NCBI RefSeq assembly: GCF_029962835.1
Contig: NC_080577.1
Coordinates: 7,912,501 to 7,976,500 of the forward strand
Direction: 5' to 3'
Length of the DNA: 64,000 nt
Source: Magnolia sinica
Lineage: Eukaryota > Streptophyta > Magnoliopsida > Magnoliales > Magnoliaceae
Shown here: positions 1 to 10,170 of the stretch, piece after piece
Position numbering within the stretch: position 1 is the stretch's first letter
How the letters are laid out: every line of letters begins with the position of its first letter
Translations under genes and position numbers: made by a program
Notes under the pieces: generated by a model
What the model saw: the letters and a program-made list of their open reading frames with translations, nothing else
Told to the model about the DNA's origin: nothing
Databases searched by the model: none

Positions 1-405
1 TGTATGTTTTTCATTCACGCCGTATATCTATTTTTTTTGAATTATTTTAGTATATGATTAAAAAATTAGGTAAATTTAAATCTCAAATGAAGCACACATT
101 GTTGATTGAGCGTTCACCATTAAAAGCTTCTTGGGGGCTAAAAAAGTTTTGGATCAAGCTAATATTTGTTTTTTCCATTCATCCAGGTCTTTGTGACCTA
201 ATAAACATGTTGGACGTCAAACAAACGTTACAGTGGCCCCTGGGGTGTTTTTAATGGTGGACAATCAATCACTACTGTTTTCTGTGGTGTGGTCTATATT
301 AGATTTAGATCTGTCTCGTTTTTCGGTTAAAGCCCTAAAATAATCTTTAAAAATGGATGGACGGCGTGGATAAAAATCATACATCATTATGGGACACGGA
401 GCCCC
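1..405 (+). mobile_element. Foldback MITE, core family, cut by left window edge
   Basis: The copy opens inside the left core repeat (TGTATGTTTTTCATTCACG) and ends with the inverted counterpart ATGGATGGACGGCGTGGATA near 353-373, followed by an arm (CCCCGACCACTAGCCAC) resembling that of the copy at 8094-9679. The central spacer motif GTTTTGGATCAAGCT at about 147 sets the + orientation. Its left end lies outside the window. Its outer right arm may be interrupted by the copy at 440-980. Short open frames here are by-products of the repeat. Confidence 0.8.
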
Positions 406-439
406 GACCACTAGCCACTTTTTAATAGCAGCGTCACGG

Positions 440-980
440 ACGCGGATTTACTACGGAAGCCTTTTGCTGGAAGTTCCTTCGCATGGATGCTGAACAGGCC
501 TACTTCACGTTTATGAGAAATCCACCCTGTCCATCCGTTTTGAGAGCTTATTTTAGGATGTTCTACCAAAAATTAGGTGTATAACACGATCAAATGGGCT
601 AAACGAGATGAAACAGTGGGAATTCAGTGAGCACCTTTGAAGCATTTTTATGGCCATAAAAGTTTTACATCAGGCTATATTTTTAGTGTTTTCACTTCAT
701 CCCATTGGGAATGACCTTATAAACGGTTTGGATAGCATATAAACATCAAGGTGGAGCCCAGAAAGGTTTTAACGGTAGAAATTTCTTTTCTCAATTTTCC
801 TTGTCGTGTGACTCTAGTTTTTTATCCACCTAATTTTTGTCACACGTACTAAAGTGAGCTCGAAAAACGTTTGGACGGAATGGATTTATCAAATACATTT
901 CAGTAGGCATCACACAGCATCCCTGCACAAGGCTTTCGCAGGAACTTCCTGCGAAAGGCTTTCGTAGGAAATCCGCGTCC
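440..980 (+). mobile_element. Foldback MITE with exact 9-bp target duplication
   Basis: A 541-bp non-coding element flanked by the exact 9-bp direct repeat CAGCGTCAC at 431-439 and 981-989. Its tips are inverted repeats (GGACGCGGATTTACTACGG on the left; the reverse complement of the right end begins GGACGCGGATTTCCTACGA). The arms match inward for about 90 bp before the shared core. A 9-bp duplication is characteristic of the Mutator superfamily. No transposase is encoded, so the element is non-autonomous. Confidence 0.88.
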
Positions 981-1861
981 CAGCGTCACTGGCCAAACCG
1001 CGTATTATGGAAGGTAGTTGGTACAGTGGATCTCGAAGAACCGTAATGTGGTAGAGCCATCTCGACACAGTACATGTGTCAGGGTGGTTGTTAAAATCAG
1101 ATCCGTCCATACGTAGGACCCTGGCATGGATGTTGTATTTGTTGAAAATAAATACTATTAGACAATCCTACCCAGACGGCAGAAAACAAGAACCATCAAC
1201 GGTGGAGTATACAGTTGTGTAAACTGTAGAAAAAGTAATGAATTAGATCACGTAATCCATCGGTACATGGATGAATCTGGATGGCTTTTCGTTTTTTCTG
1301 TTTTTCTAGCTATACCGTATCATCTCCGCGGATAAGGGGTAGATTCATAAGTTTGTTTTGCCCTATTAAAAAAAATGGTGGTGACTCATATTTCTTACCT
1401 TTGGACCTCACTCACAGCAATCTAGACCGTCCAAATTTTGGATCACATTGTAGATAGAGCATATATATATATATATAACTAGCACTGATCAATCAATTCA
1501 AACTATTCAATTAGTGCCCGGAAAATGGATTGTTATAAGTAAATAGCTAATGATCATAATTTAAAGAGAGAAATCAGATGGTTAATACTGTCTTTTCATT
1601 GCAATATTCTGGTTATGATTCATTCGAGGTTGGCCTAGTGATTTAGACGGCGTGGATTGTACTACAATTATGCCATACGTAAGTCTGCAGATTCACCCAC
1701 ATTTTTAAATGGCGTTAAACTAATAGGGAGTCTCTCGTTATTCACTGGAGCGGGTTTTTTGTTAGCCGCGTAACACGTACGCGGATTTCCACCAATCCAC
1801 CCAGATCATCTGTTTTTTGAGATCGTTGCAGCACTTGAGACAAAAAGTGAGAAAGAAGCGA

Positions 1862-2383
1862 GGATGCGGATTGCGTAGTGAGTAACTGAGTACGCTTAGC
1901 GTACTGAGTAAACTATGTGAGGTCCACCATTATTTACGTATTTCATCTGCTCTGTCCATTCATTTCACCAGATAATTTTAGGGCTTTAGCTAAAAAATGA
2001 AGCATGTACGATGTTCAAATGGACCACACCAGTTGAATTGAACATCTACCGTTGAAAAATACTTGGGGGTCGTGGAAGTTTTTGATCAAGATTATATTTG
2101 TTTTTTCCCTTCATCCATGTATTTATGATCTTATAAACAGGTTGGATGACAAATAAACACCACTGTGGGGGCTAGAAAGGTTTCAACTGTGGAAATCATT
2201 ATCCCTACTGTTTTCTGTGTTATGATCTGATTGATCTTTGGATACGGTTGAATTTTCAACTAAACCCCTTAGGTTAGATGTAAAAACAGATGGACGGCAT
2301 GGATAGACTACATACATTCAAGGTGGGCTCAACTAAGTTTACACAGTACCATAAGAGTGTAATGAGTTACGCAATCTGATTTC
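1862..2383 (+). mobile_element. Foldback MITE, CTGAGTAA-arm subfamily, 9-bp TSD (8/9)
   Basis: A 522-bp element between AAGAAGCGA (1853-1861) and AAGAAGCAA (2384-2392), a 9-bp target duplication with one mismatch. The arms carry TACTGAGTAAAC-type motifs near both ends (GCGTACTGAGTAAAC at about 1895; inverted counterpart near 2330-2375). The core and spacer are the same as in the other copies, with the spacer in + orientation. No coding capacity. Confidence 0.86.
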
Positions 2384-2439
2384 AAGAAGCAAGAGTCACG
2401 TGGGCCGCACCGTAGGGGTGGGCACGGCAATTCCTACAG

Positions 2440-2788
2440 TTGAAACCTCCCTTGGTCGACAGTGATGTTTAGATGCCATCCGTACCCTTGATAAAGTCAT
2501 TCCTACCGGAATGAATTTGAAACTACAGATATTAGCTTGATTTAAAACTCCTACAGATTTATAAATATTTCAACTGTAAACATTCAATCCTTACGTTTTT
2601 GGCCCACTTGAATAATAGATTCAGGTCTATTTTCTTTTGTTTTTTTTTGGCTTCTCAAGGTATAAGAAGCTTTAAAAACATGAATGAATGGAATAGATTT
2701 TTTACAAACATCACGGTGGGCCAACCTAAGTTTCCATCACAGCAACTTCATTGTAAAGGACTTTAACATGAAATCCGCATCTTACTAA
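2440..2788 (-). mobile_element. Degenerate foldback MITE remnant
   Basis: The right half of the core is visible (TTTGGCCCACTTGAATAATAG near 2600, then AATGAATGGAATAGAT and CATCACGGTGGGCCAAC near 2690-2730). It ends in TGAAATCCGCATC, like the inverted tip of the family. The central spacer reads in reverse (GACAGTGATGTTTAGATGCC). The left core repeat is lost or unrecognisable, so the left boundary is approximate. Confidence 0.5.
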
Positions 2789-2869
2789 GACGTTAGTTGG
2801 TGTTGTCCTGACCGTGGGACCCACCTTGATAGGGCCCACCGAATTTGCTGACGCCAAGACAGCTGGTGT

Positions 2870-3720
2870 GTGGTACGCCAGCCAATCCGTTTCCTAGAAA
2901 CTGCTACCTCCGAATGCTGCGGTACAAGCTATACGCCCCAGGATCTGCGTAGATCCAGTACATGGGTTTCGCGCCGTCTCTTAAACGGTGGTGGCTTACA
3001 ACCCTTTTCACGTCATGGTCATACGTCATTCTACACCGATCAATATGGAGTTGGCAGTACGTATCTTATTTCCAGACAAATCCACCGGAAAATCTTAACC
3101 ATCTGATCGGCGGCCACCGCATGGATGGTTAATTGGAAATGGTTCATTGTCCAATTTCAATAGGAATATCACAGGGTTAGGCATAGACATTGTTGCCAAT
3201 ATTAATGTATTATTTAAATATCTTTGATATTATCCGTATCTTCAGCTCGGCGATATCGACAACACAGGTAACAATATTAATAATTCAAGAGTTTATTTGA
3301 CAATTTGTATTTAAAATGCATTGAAATTCAAATCACAATTACACTAGATTTAAGGTGATTCTAAATGCCTAAATTATGATTGGTAATTTATAATTGGAAT
3401 GGGCTGGAATTCAAACCTTGTGTTCGGGAGCTTGTATTTAAAATTCATAAAAATTCTTTAGCGTATTAACCAAACTTGAACTGGATTAAGTCAGCTTGAA
3501 TATCCCATATGAATATTTTAAATGTGATATTTGATATAATATGCCCGTTGAAATATATAGTTCGGCAAAAAACAAGAAAATTTCAAGCATCAGGTGGGCC
3601 ACAAACGTAGGGATCTTAAATAAATGACTTATCAATGTTTTTTTAACATCCATTTGTATGGCTAATGTTTGGACAATTTAGATCATTCTATTAATGTGAT
3701 GTTAGTGTTGCAATCGATTA
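2870..3720. other. Gene-less stretch, nothing recognised
   Basis: The first 250 bp are of mixed composition with an open frame of 78 codons that has no recognisable motif. The rest is AT-rich. I see no gene, RNA or clear transposon end. The motif ATCAGGTGGGCCACAAAC near 3590 is a scrap of MITE-like sequence. Confidence 0.4.
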
Positions 3721-4413
3721 GGCCTTGTTTGATTTTTCTACTAAAATGTAATTATCATGTAAATAGGTAATAATTATTTACCTAGGTAATCACTACATGA
3801 CAAGTTACTTTTTTAACACTTAAATTGAGAATTTTATGAGATTAATGTGGGGCCCATTGTGATGTATGTGACTTATCCACACTGCTCATTTGTTATGTCA
3901 GATGAATTTCGGGCGTGATTAGAAAAATGAGGTAGATTCAAAGCTCAAGTGGACCACACTAAAGGAAACAGCGGGAATCGAACGTCTATCATTAAAAACT
4001 TCTTAGGGCTCTTAAAAGTTTTTGATTAAGCTGATATTTGTGTTTTCCCCTTATCCATGTCTGTGTGACCCTATAAACTAGTTAGATGATTAAAAAAAAA
4101 AAAACTCAATGTGGGCCCAATGATGGAAACAACTTTCAATGATGGACAATTTAAGGTCACTGTTTCCTTTCATGTGGGCCAATTGAGCATTGGATCAGCC
4201 TAATTTTTCGGCTCATGCCCTAAAATGTTCAAATAAAATAGATGGACAGTGCGGATATAACATATATATTAGAGTGAGGTCTACAGATTTAAGTCAACAT
4301 TTTTGTATCGATTTTCGAGGTAGAATTACTGTCACATTTTGAAACGAGGTGAAAAAGTAATAATTACTTATTTACCAGGATTTACAAGTATCATGGAAAA
4401 TCAAACAGGCTCT
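3720..4413 (+). mobile_element. Foldback MITE with alternative GGCCTTGTTTGATT ends
   Basis: The middle (about 3850-4300) is the common foldback core: GTGGGGCCCATTGTGATGTA, then ATAGATGGACAGTGCGGATA, with a + spacer (TTTTTGATTAAGCTGATAT). The outer ends are a different inverted repeat: AGGCCTTGTTTGATTTTTC on the left and AATCAAACAGGCTCT on the right, with inner arms rich in TAATTATTTACC on both sides. Flanking 9-mers CAATCGATT and AAATGAATT agree at 6 of 9 positions, so a target duplication is uncertain. Another copy with these ends begins at about 39990. Confidence 0.75.
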
Positions 4414-7400
4414 AAATGAATTGTGTTGGAGCGTCATTAGCGTGCCACTCGTACCACAACTTAATAGCCTAGCCACGCTTTTGTTATATGTGCAGCACAC
4501 CTTGCATTAAAAAGGAAGTCGAAAAGGCATTTCACTCTAACAAAAAAGTGAGGTTTTAAAATACATCAAGAGATGGTTTCGGCCCAAAACATAATTTTCA
4601 CTCCAACAAAAAATGTATTTCAATTAACTCCAAGTGTAGTCACGATGCCAAAATATGGTTTTGGCCCAAATCCTCTCAAAATCCCTTAAATACACTTAAA
4701 TAGAAGGTGCCAAATAACCTTTAAGGTTTATTTGATGAGGAGAACCATTTGACTAAATATAGACCTCTAAACATCTTATTTTTAACCATTCACTTAGCAA
4801 CCACCACTTGTTGGATATGATTTCAATGTAGAACGGGTTGCAAATGCATTCTTAATACATTTGGAGCAAAAGAAGCCCAAACATAAGTGGAAGTAGTCCA
4901 TCAAAACTGGGCCTAGTCCTACATAGGGCATGATGTAGTTGGGTTTCTAAGCATGTCATTCGAGAAGATTCATTTAGTATATGAAGAAATTATAGGCTAT
5001 TGTAGACACCCCACCTGAATTGAGAAAATCTACTCCTGAGTCTCTTGACTAGATTTCACTAAAATCGCCCATCTCTCAACAACCGTTGAAACCGTAGCAA
5101 AACTAAGAAGCAGGACCTTCGATACATCATAAATGCAGTTATCGGATTAGATCAAGAGACTCCCGAGCCTCAAACCCATAATCAAAGCCAATAGCACACG
5201 CTTGAACTCATACCCATACAGAACTTTGATAAAACCACGTGCATACACTTAAAGAAAAGCGTTGAAAATTGGCTAAATAGAAAGAATATAACCTAAGCGC
5301 CTTGAGAGGCAATGAATGACCTAGATCGGTCAATCATAGATCTTGTGAACCTAGATCAACTAGGAAACATGCTCAGAATGTTGTAGAATATCGTTGAAAA
5401 AAAAAAAAAAAAGAAGGAAAATTTATATACCATCCGCCTACGACATCCACATGCCGATGGTCACCTGACATTCTTTTTACCAGTCCAAGATGCAAATCCC
5501 CTCTTACGAATCTTGTAGTGGTAAAAATTAACAAATGTCCACCATTGACCCATCATAAGCTGATGGTCTACTTTGATACATTCGGACCCCGTCAGTTGTC
5601 TGGGAAAACAAACTAAGGAAAAAATGGCTGAAAAAGCGCCAAGAGAGACAATATAAGTATATAGAGTGAGCTACACATACATGCCTGGGCGGGTCCCCCT
5701 TCTCTAGGAATGTCCATAAAATCTCCCACCAATGCCAAGATTTAAAAAAAAAAAAGAAAAAGAAAAAAAAGAAGCTAGCCCTTGAAAAGTCAATCCCATC
5801 CACGTAAGTCTGCTAGATTAGGAGTAGGGTTAGGTCCAGGAATGTCTAATTATCCGAATAAAAAAATGCATCTAATTTTTCTTTTTCTTTTTGGTATCTC
5901 AATCAAGTTCAGAATACAATCCATTCCAATTTTAATTAACTATATATGATATGAAAATTTTCATAATAATTACATGTGAGGCATCACATTCTGCTATTGG
6001 AAAGCGCAAGTAAGCGATAGCCACATAGCTTCACCTAATTACTTAGATGGCCAATTTTTACTTTAAAACCCTACCTTATATCATTTAATAATAAAAAGTC
6101 TTAGCCTTTATTTTCTGTACTTTTGTCTTGAACTCACTTACTTTTCAGAGAGAAAAATAAAATAAAATAGAAAATATTGTTACTGAATTTGTCCACAGTA
6201 AACACTTTAATTTTCTTTTGGTAATTTGGAAAGGTGCAATGGCATATGTATGTTAATATCTCTATAGCACTGGATCATACCATGGAAGGCCCAAGCACCA
6301 ACAATCCCCAAAATAACCCTAACCCTTCAATGAGCGGCCATGATATTTATGGTTAACAAAGAAAATACAGAAATGATTAACTTTTAATAAGAACCAACAA
6401 ATTTTTTATAACTAAGATCTTTCAATTCAGGGAATGATTGGTGAATGTGCCATCTGTGGTGGACCCGCCTTACCAATAGCTCACATCGTTGTAGCATGGG
6501 CTGCTTGCATGAACTTAGAGCTCAAGCATATTGCACAAACCTTGGGCTTGGTCATTGGACAATACCTAAGCTATTTGGATGGGTGAAATCTTGCTTTCAC
6601 TGATGAAAATGAAATCAATCTCCTTGGATTTGATGGTTTTTTATGTTTGCAAAGCACATTTAGCTATGGAAATTGACTTCCATTTTTGTAGTTTTTTCTT
6701 GAAAAATGGGATTTCTATTTAATTAACAAAACCTGTTATATGAAAATTTTGCTTTGTTATTGTTGACCTTTTACATTAAAATAAGAAATCACTTGTGCTA
6801 CAATAACTAGGTTAGCAAGTATTCTTCAATTTGGATTGTCCATATGACACACATGTATGACTCCTTAGGTGGGCTACATATGATCATATGATCATTGGTT
6901 TTGATATGATTGTTAGATTATCCAATTTAAGTGATTCGGTGGGTCCCACTACAGCTGTGATCATTACATAAAAATTTATAGTATGAACGCTTGAATCGTG
7001 ATCTCTATACATAGTTATTAAGATGGTTATAAAAATTAATTTACGAGGAAAGAAGTTTGACGGGTAAGTCTCTTCATTTCTATTTTTATATTAATATGTC
7101 TTGATTCTCTCACCAATATAGATAGAAAACTTAATTCTATTGGGATGATTTCAAATATCTTTCTCAATAACATCAAGGTATTGGAAACACCTTCCCACGC
7201 AGTGATGCATTTAAGATTTCAGTTTGTGATTTTCATTATTGATGGATGGACGATGGACTTCAATTTGAAATATCATATCACATATCAAAATGCACGTAGA
7301 GAAAATCTCGAAGATCACATTGATTAGACAATCTAACCATCCAATTGATGAACATCAAATCGAAAAGGAGGGCATATGAATCAAACGGTCTGGATTGGCG

Positions 7401-8084
7401 GCGATGAATCCCATGTGTCCAATGGACAAGTAACAGCATGCACAGTGGCATCAGAGGATACTGCCCGAGGCTTCAAAATAGACAAACGTCAGAGTTATTT
7501 AAGCCCCACCATGCATATAAATGCAGTCCTTAAAATCCCATTCCAGAATGGGCCACTCCACTGCAAATAGATATGGTCCCTTTAGAAGGTACCTTTTGAA
7601 ATATAGGTACCAGGTACAGCTTCTTGGAGAATCATTTAGAAAAAGGCTCTTTTCCATGGCATCATTTCCTCAGCTGATATTCCTGGTAATTTCATCAATG
7701 AATGTTTTTCTAATGTGGGGTGGTGTGACACAGCCACTCAATGCCAGGGACACTATTCAGGTGGGGAATTCATGCACCAGGTGATATAATCAGGACCGTC
7801 AGGCTGCTAAAAGAGGATGGTGGGCCTGACCCTACATCGAGGACAGTCCCTTTAATGGCCATGCCATGTTCTAAGATTAGGTGCTTCACATGCAACACAG
7901 GTGGGTGTCGGCTGCAAAGCTGACCATTACTGAGATTGAAATATCAAGAGAGCCTACTAACTTTGACATTCATACACTGAGAACTCTCATCTTCAGTGGC
8001 CCACCTATAAAGAAGTGAAATATGAGAGAGGAAAAAACTCTGGCGGATCCACTTTCTACACATTGCTGCATTCTCAACGGGACC
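4414..8084. other. Gene-less stretch of mixed repeats
   Basis: No gene is supported. Homopolymer A runs occur near 5399-5412 and 5741-5770. Several open frames of 60-127 codons near 7145-8350 lack conserved motifs and partly overlap repeats. The interval 7370-8000 is less AT-rich and could hide an old repeat, but I cannot name it. Confidence 0.4.
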
Positions 8085-8872
8085 TGATTCAACGGGAACG
8101 GATTGGCTACTCCTGCCACCAGCCAATGGCTGGTGTTCAGTGATCTGTGGGCCCCACCATGATGTATGTGTTTCATCCATGCCGTCCATCTATTTTTATA
8201 GATCATTTTATAATATAAAAACGAAAATGAGATATATACCGATCTCAATTGGACCACCTTAATGGAAAGAGTGTTTAGTGAATTTCGACCATTAAAAACT
8301 TTTTGGGGGCATAAAAGTTTTGGATTAAGCTGATCTTTGTTTTTTCCCTTCATCTGGCTAAAAATTAGGCAGATACAAGACTTAGGTGGGCCACACTACA
8401 GGGAACAATGGCGTGGGGATGCTAACCATGTTGATTTTACAAAATAGGCCGCAACAGAAGACCAAGTTAGCAAATGGTGGCTGTAGGTGAATCTGATGCT
8501 CCGATAAGTCTGTTTTGTTGGGTGGTGCAACAATGCAAAACCAGAGACCGAATGATATTTGATTGTTGTATTTAGCAGTGTGAGAAAATATTATCATGAG
8601 AAATACACTAAACAATATTATCACACGTTTTTCGTTATGTCAATTGATTTTAAAATGTTGCATTTTCATGGTGATATTAACTTAAAAAATTATTATATAA
8701 ACATGTATTTATGTTTTAGATTTATTTAATAACTCAAAATAAATACTTTTATTTAATAACTCAACAGAGGAAAAATACGAATCCCAGCCGTCCACCAAAA
8801 AAAACAAAAAAACGAATCTCAGCCGTCCATATAAAAAAAAAAAAAAACCGTCGAATATAAAAACAAAAAATT

Positions 8873-8945
8873 TTCCGTTGCCGGGATTCGAACCCGGGTC
8901 GTTCGGGTGAAAGCCGAATATCCTAACCAACTAGACTACAACGGA
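8873..8945 (-). tRNA. tRNA-Glu (anticodon UUC)
   Basis: Read on the minus strand, this 73-nt sequence folds as a cloverleaf: acceptor TCCGTTG paired with CAACGGA plus discriminator A; an A-box region TAGTCTAGTTGG; anticodon stem TTCGG/CCGAA around loop CTTTCAC, giving anticodon TTC; and T arm with GGGTTCGAATCCC (B box). Runs of T follow the 3' end on the minus strand (the oligo-A tracts below 8872), as expected for RNA polymerase III termination. It lies inside a MITE and looks intact. Confidence 0.93.
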
Positions 8946-9051
8946 ATTGTGAATACTGTTGAAAATTATTATATTTAATGAATATTTAAAAATGGTTTCC
9001 AAAACCCAAAAATTAACCCCAGCCGTCGAATGTATAAAAACTAAAAAAAAA

Positions 9052-9124
9052 TTCCGTTGCTGGGATTCGAACCCGGGTCGTTTAGGTGAGAGCCGAATAT
9101 CCTAACCAACCAGACCAAAATGGA
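9052..9124 (-). pseudogene. tRNA-Glu (CUC-type) pseudogene
   Basis: The duplicate of the neighbouring tRNA-Glu gene. The B box (GGGTTCGAATCCC) is kept and the anticodon loop reads CTCTCAC, which would give CUC. The acceptor stem is damaged: TCCATTT faces CAACGGA with mismatches at two positions. The anticodon stem TTCGG/CTAAA has an internal mismatch. Function is unlikely. Confidence 0.8.
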
Positions 9125-9701
9125 TTCCCAAACATTATTAAAAATTATTTTATTTAATTCATTGTCTTAAGTCGTCATTAAAAAATATTTTGAAAATCTT
9201 CCTAGGAAAATTGCCAAGAATGAGACAAGTTTAGCAAGGGAGTTTTAAGAGCGCTGGTTCTTTAGCAACATGCCCCCAGGATTGATTAAACAACCTGTAA
9301 AGTGCATGTAGACTCCCACCCCGTGACCAGACCGACCGAAGTGGATTGACTGAAATCTGTTTGCTACACATTAGCAAAGAGAATTGGAGGAGAAGATGAG
9401 TTTTCCTGTATTTCCAAAGTGGTATTAGACAGATTGGATGTCAAAAAAACAGTAGGGGGGCTTAGGAGGATTTTAATGGTGGATATCCAATCACTATTGT
9501 TTTCCTGTGGTGTGGTCTACTTGAAATGTATATCCCTCTCAATTTTGGGAACAAGCCCTAAAATAATCTGTAAAATTGGATGAACGGGATGGATGAAACA
9601 CATACATCATGGTGGGGCCCACAGAGCACCGACCACCAGCCACCGGGCTGCTGGCAGGGGGAGTAGCTAATCCGTTTCCTGATTCAACAGCCTAAATTGA
9701 C

Positions 9702-10161
9702 AGACGTGGATTGCCTGTGACCCCAACCGCATGAAGTTCCTGTGATCAGAAGCTAGGTGGGGCCATTGTGATGTTTCTGAGAAATCCAATCGTTCATCTG
9801 TTATTCCAGCTCATGTTAAAGGACATGAGTCAAAAAATTGAGACAGATCCAAAGCTCAAGTGGGCCACACGACAGGAAAAAACAAGGATGGAAATGCCTA
9901 CTGTTGAAGTCTTCACGGAGTTTACTGTGATGTTTATATGTCATTCCCACTGGATGAACTGAAAAATAAAAAATATTTAGGCCGATCCAAAACTTATTTG
10001 CCCCGTGAATATTTCAACGGTGGACGGTCACTCCCCAGTGTCCTAACGTGACCCGGCAAAACAGATGTATCGGGTGAATTTCTCACAAAATCACAGTGGG
10101 CCCTACCTAGCTTCCAACTGCAAGAACTTCCAATAATTGAGGTCACAGTCCATCCGCTTCC
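9702..10161 (-). mobile_element. Foldback MITE, 9-bp TSD (8/9)
   Basis: A 460-bp element between TAAATTGAC (9693-9701) and TAAAATGAC (10162-10170). The arms pair as inverted repeats: the left contains GATTGCCTGTGACC and GAAGCTAGGTGGGGCC, the right contains GGGCCCTACCTAGCTTCC and GGTCACAGTCCATCC. The spacer is reversed (GTGATGTTTATATGTCATTC). Its target duplication starts only four bases after that of the preceding element. Confidence 0.85.
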
Positions 10162-10170
10162 TAAAATGAC

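Larger units (their letters stand above)
8848..9167. repeat. Tandem duplication of a tRNA-Glu locus
   Basis: Two diverged units, about 8848-8986 and 9022-9167. Each has a CCGTCGAAT-plus-oligo-A leader, a tRNA-Glu sequence on the minus strand, and an AT-rich tail (AAAATTATTATATTTAAT versus AAAATTATTTTATTTAAT). Shared flanks show that a segment was duplicated rather than just the tRNA. One unit kept a foldable tRNA and the other decayed. Confidence 0.8.
8094..9679 (+). mobile_element. Long foldback MITE carrying tRNA-Glu, exact 9-bp TSD
   Basis: Flanked by the exact 9-bp repeat TGATTCAAC (8085-8093 and 9680-9688). Inverted tips and arms agree well: GGGAACGGATTGGCTACTCC on the left, and the reverse complement of the right end reads GGAAACGGATTAGCTACTCC. 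The left core runs to about 8357 and the right core resumes at about 9425. Between them lie about 1.07 kb of unrelated sequence with a fragment of a second core copy at its start, a tRNA-Glu gene and a tRNA pseudogene. Normal copies are 460-620 bp, so this is either an internal capture that moved as a unit or a later insertion into the spacer. Confidence 0.85.

Noticed and set aside
8709-8930. A 73-codon minus-strand open frame over the tRNA-Glu locus.
   Set aside because: It is read through a tRNA gene and oligo-A tracts; the tRNA explains the sequence.
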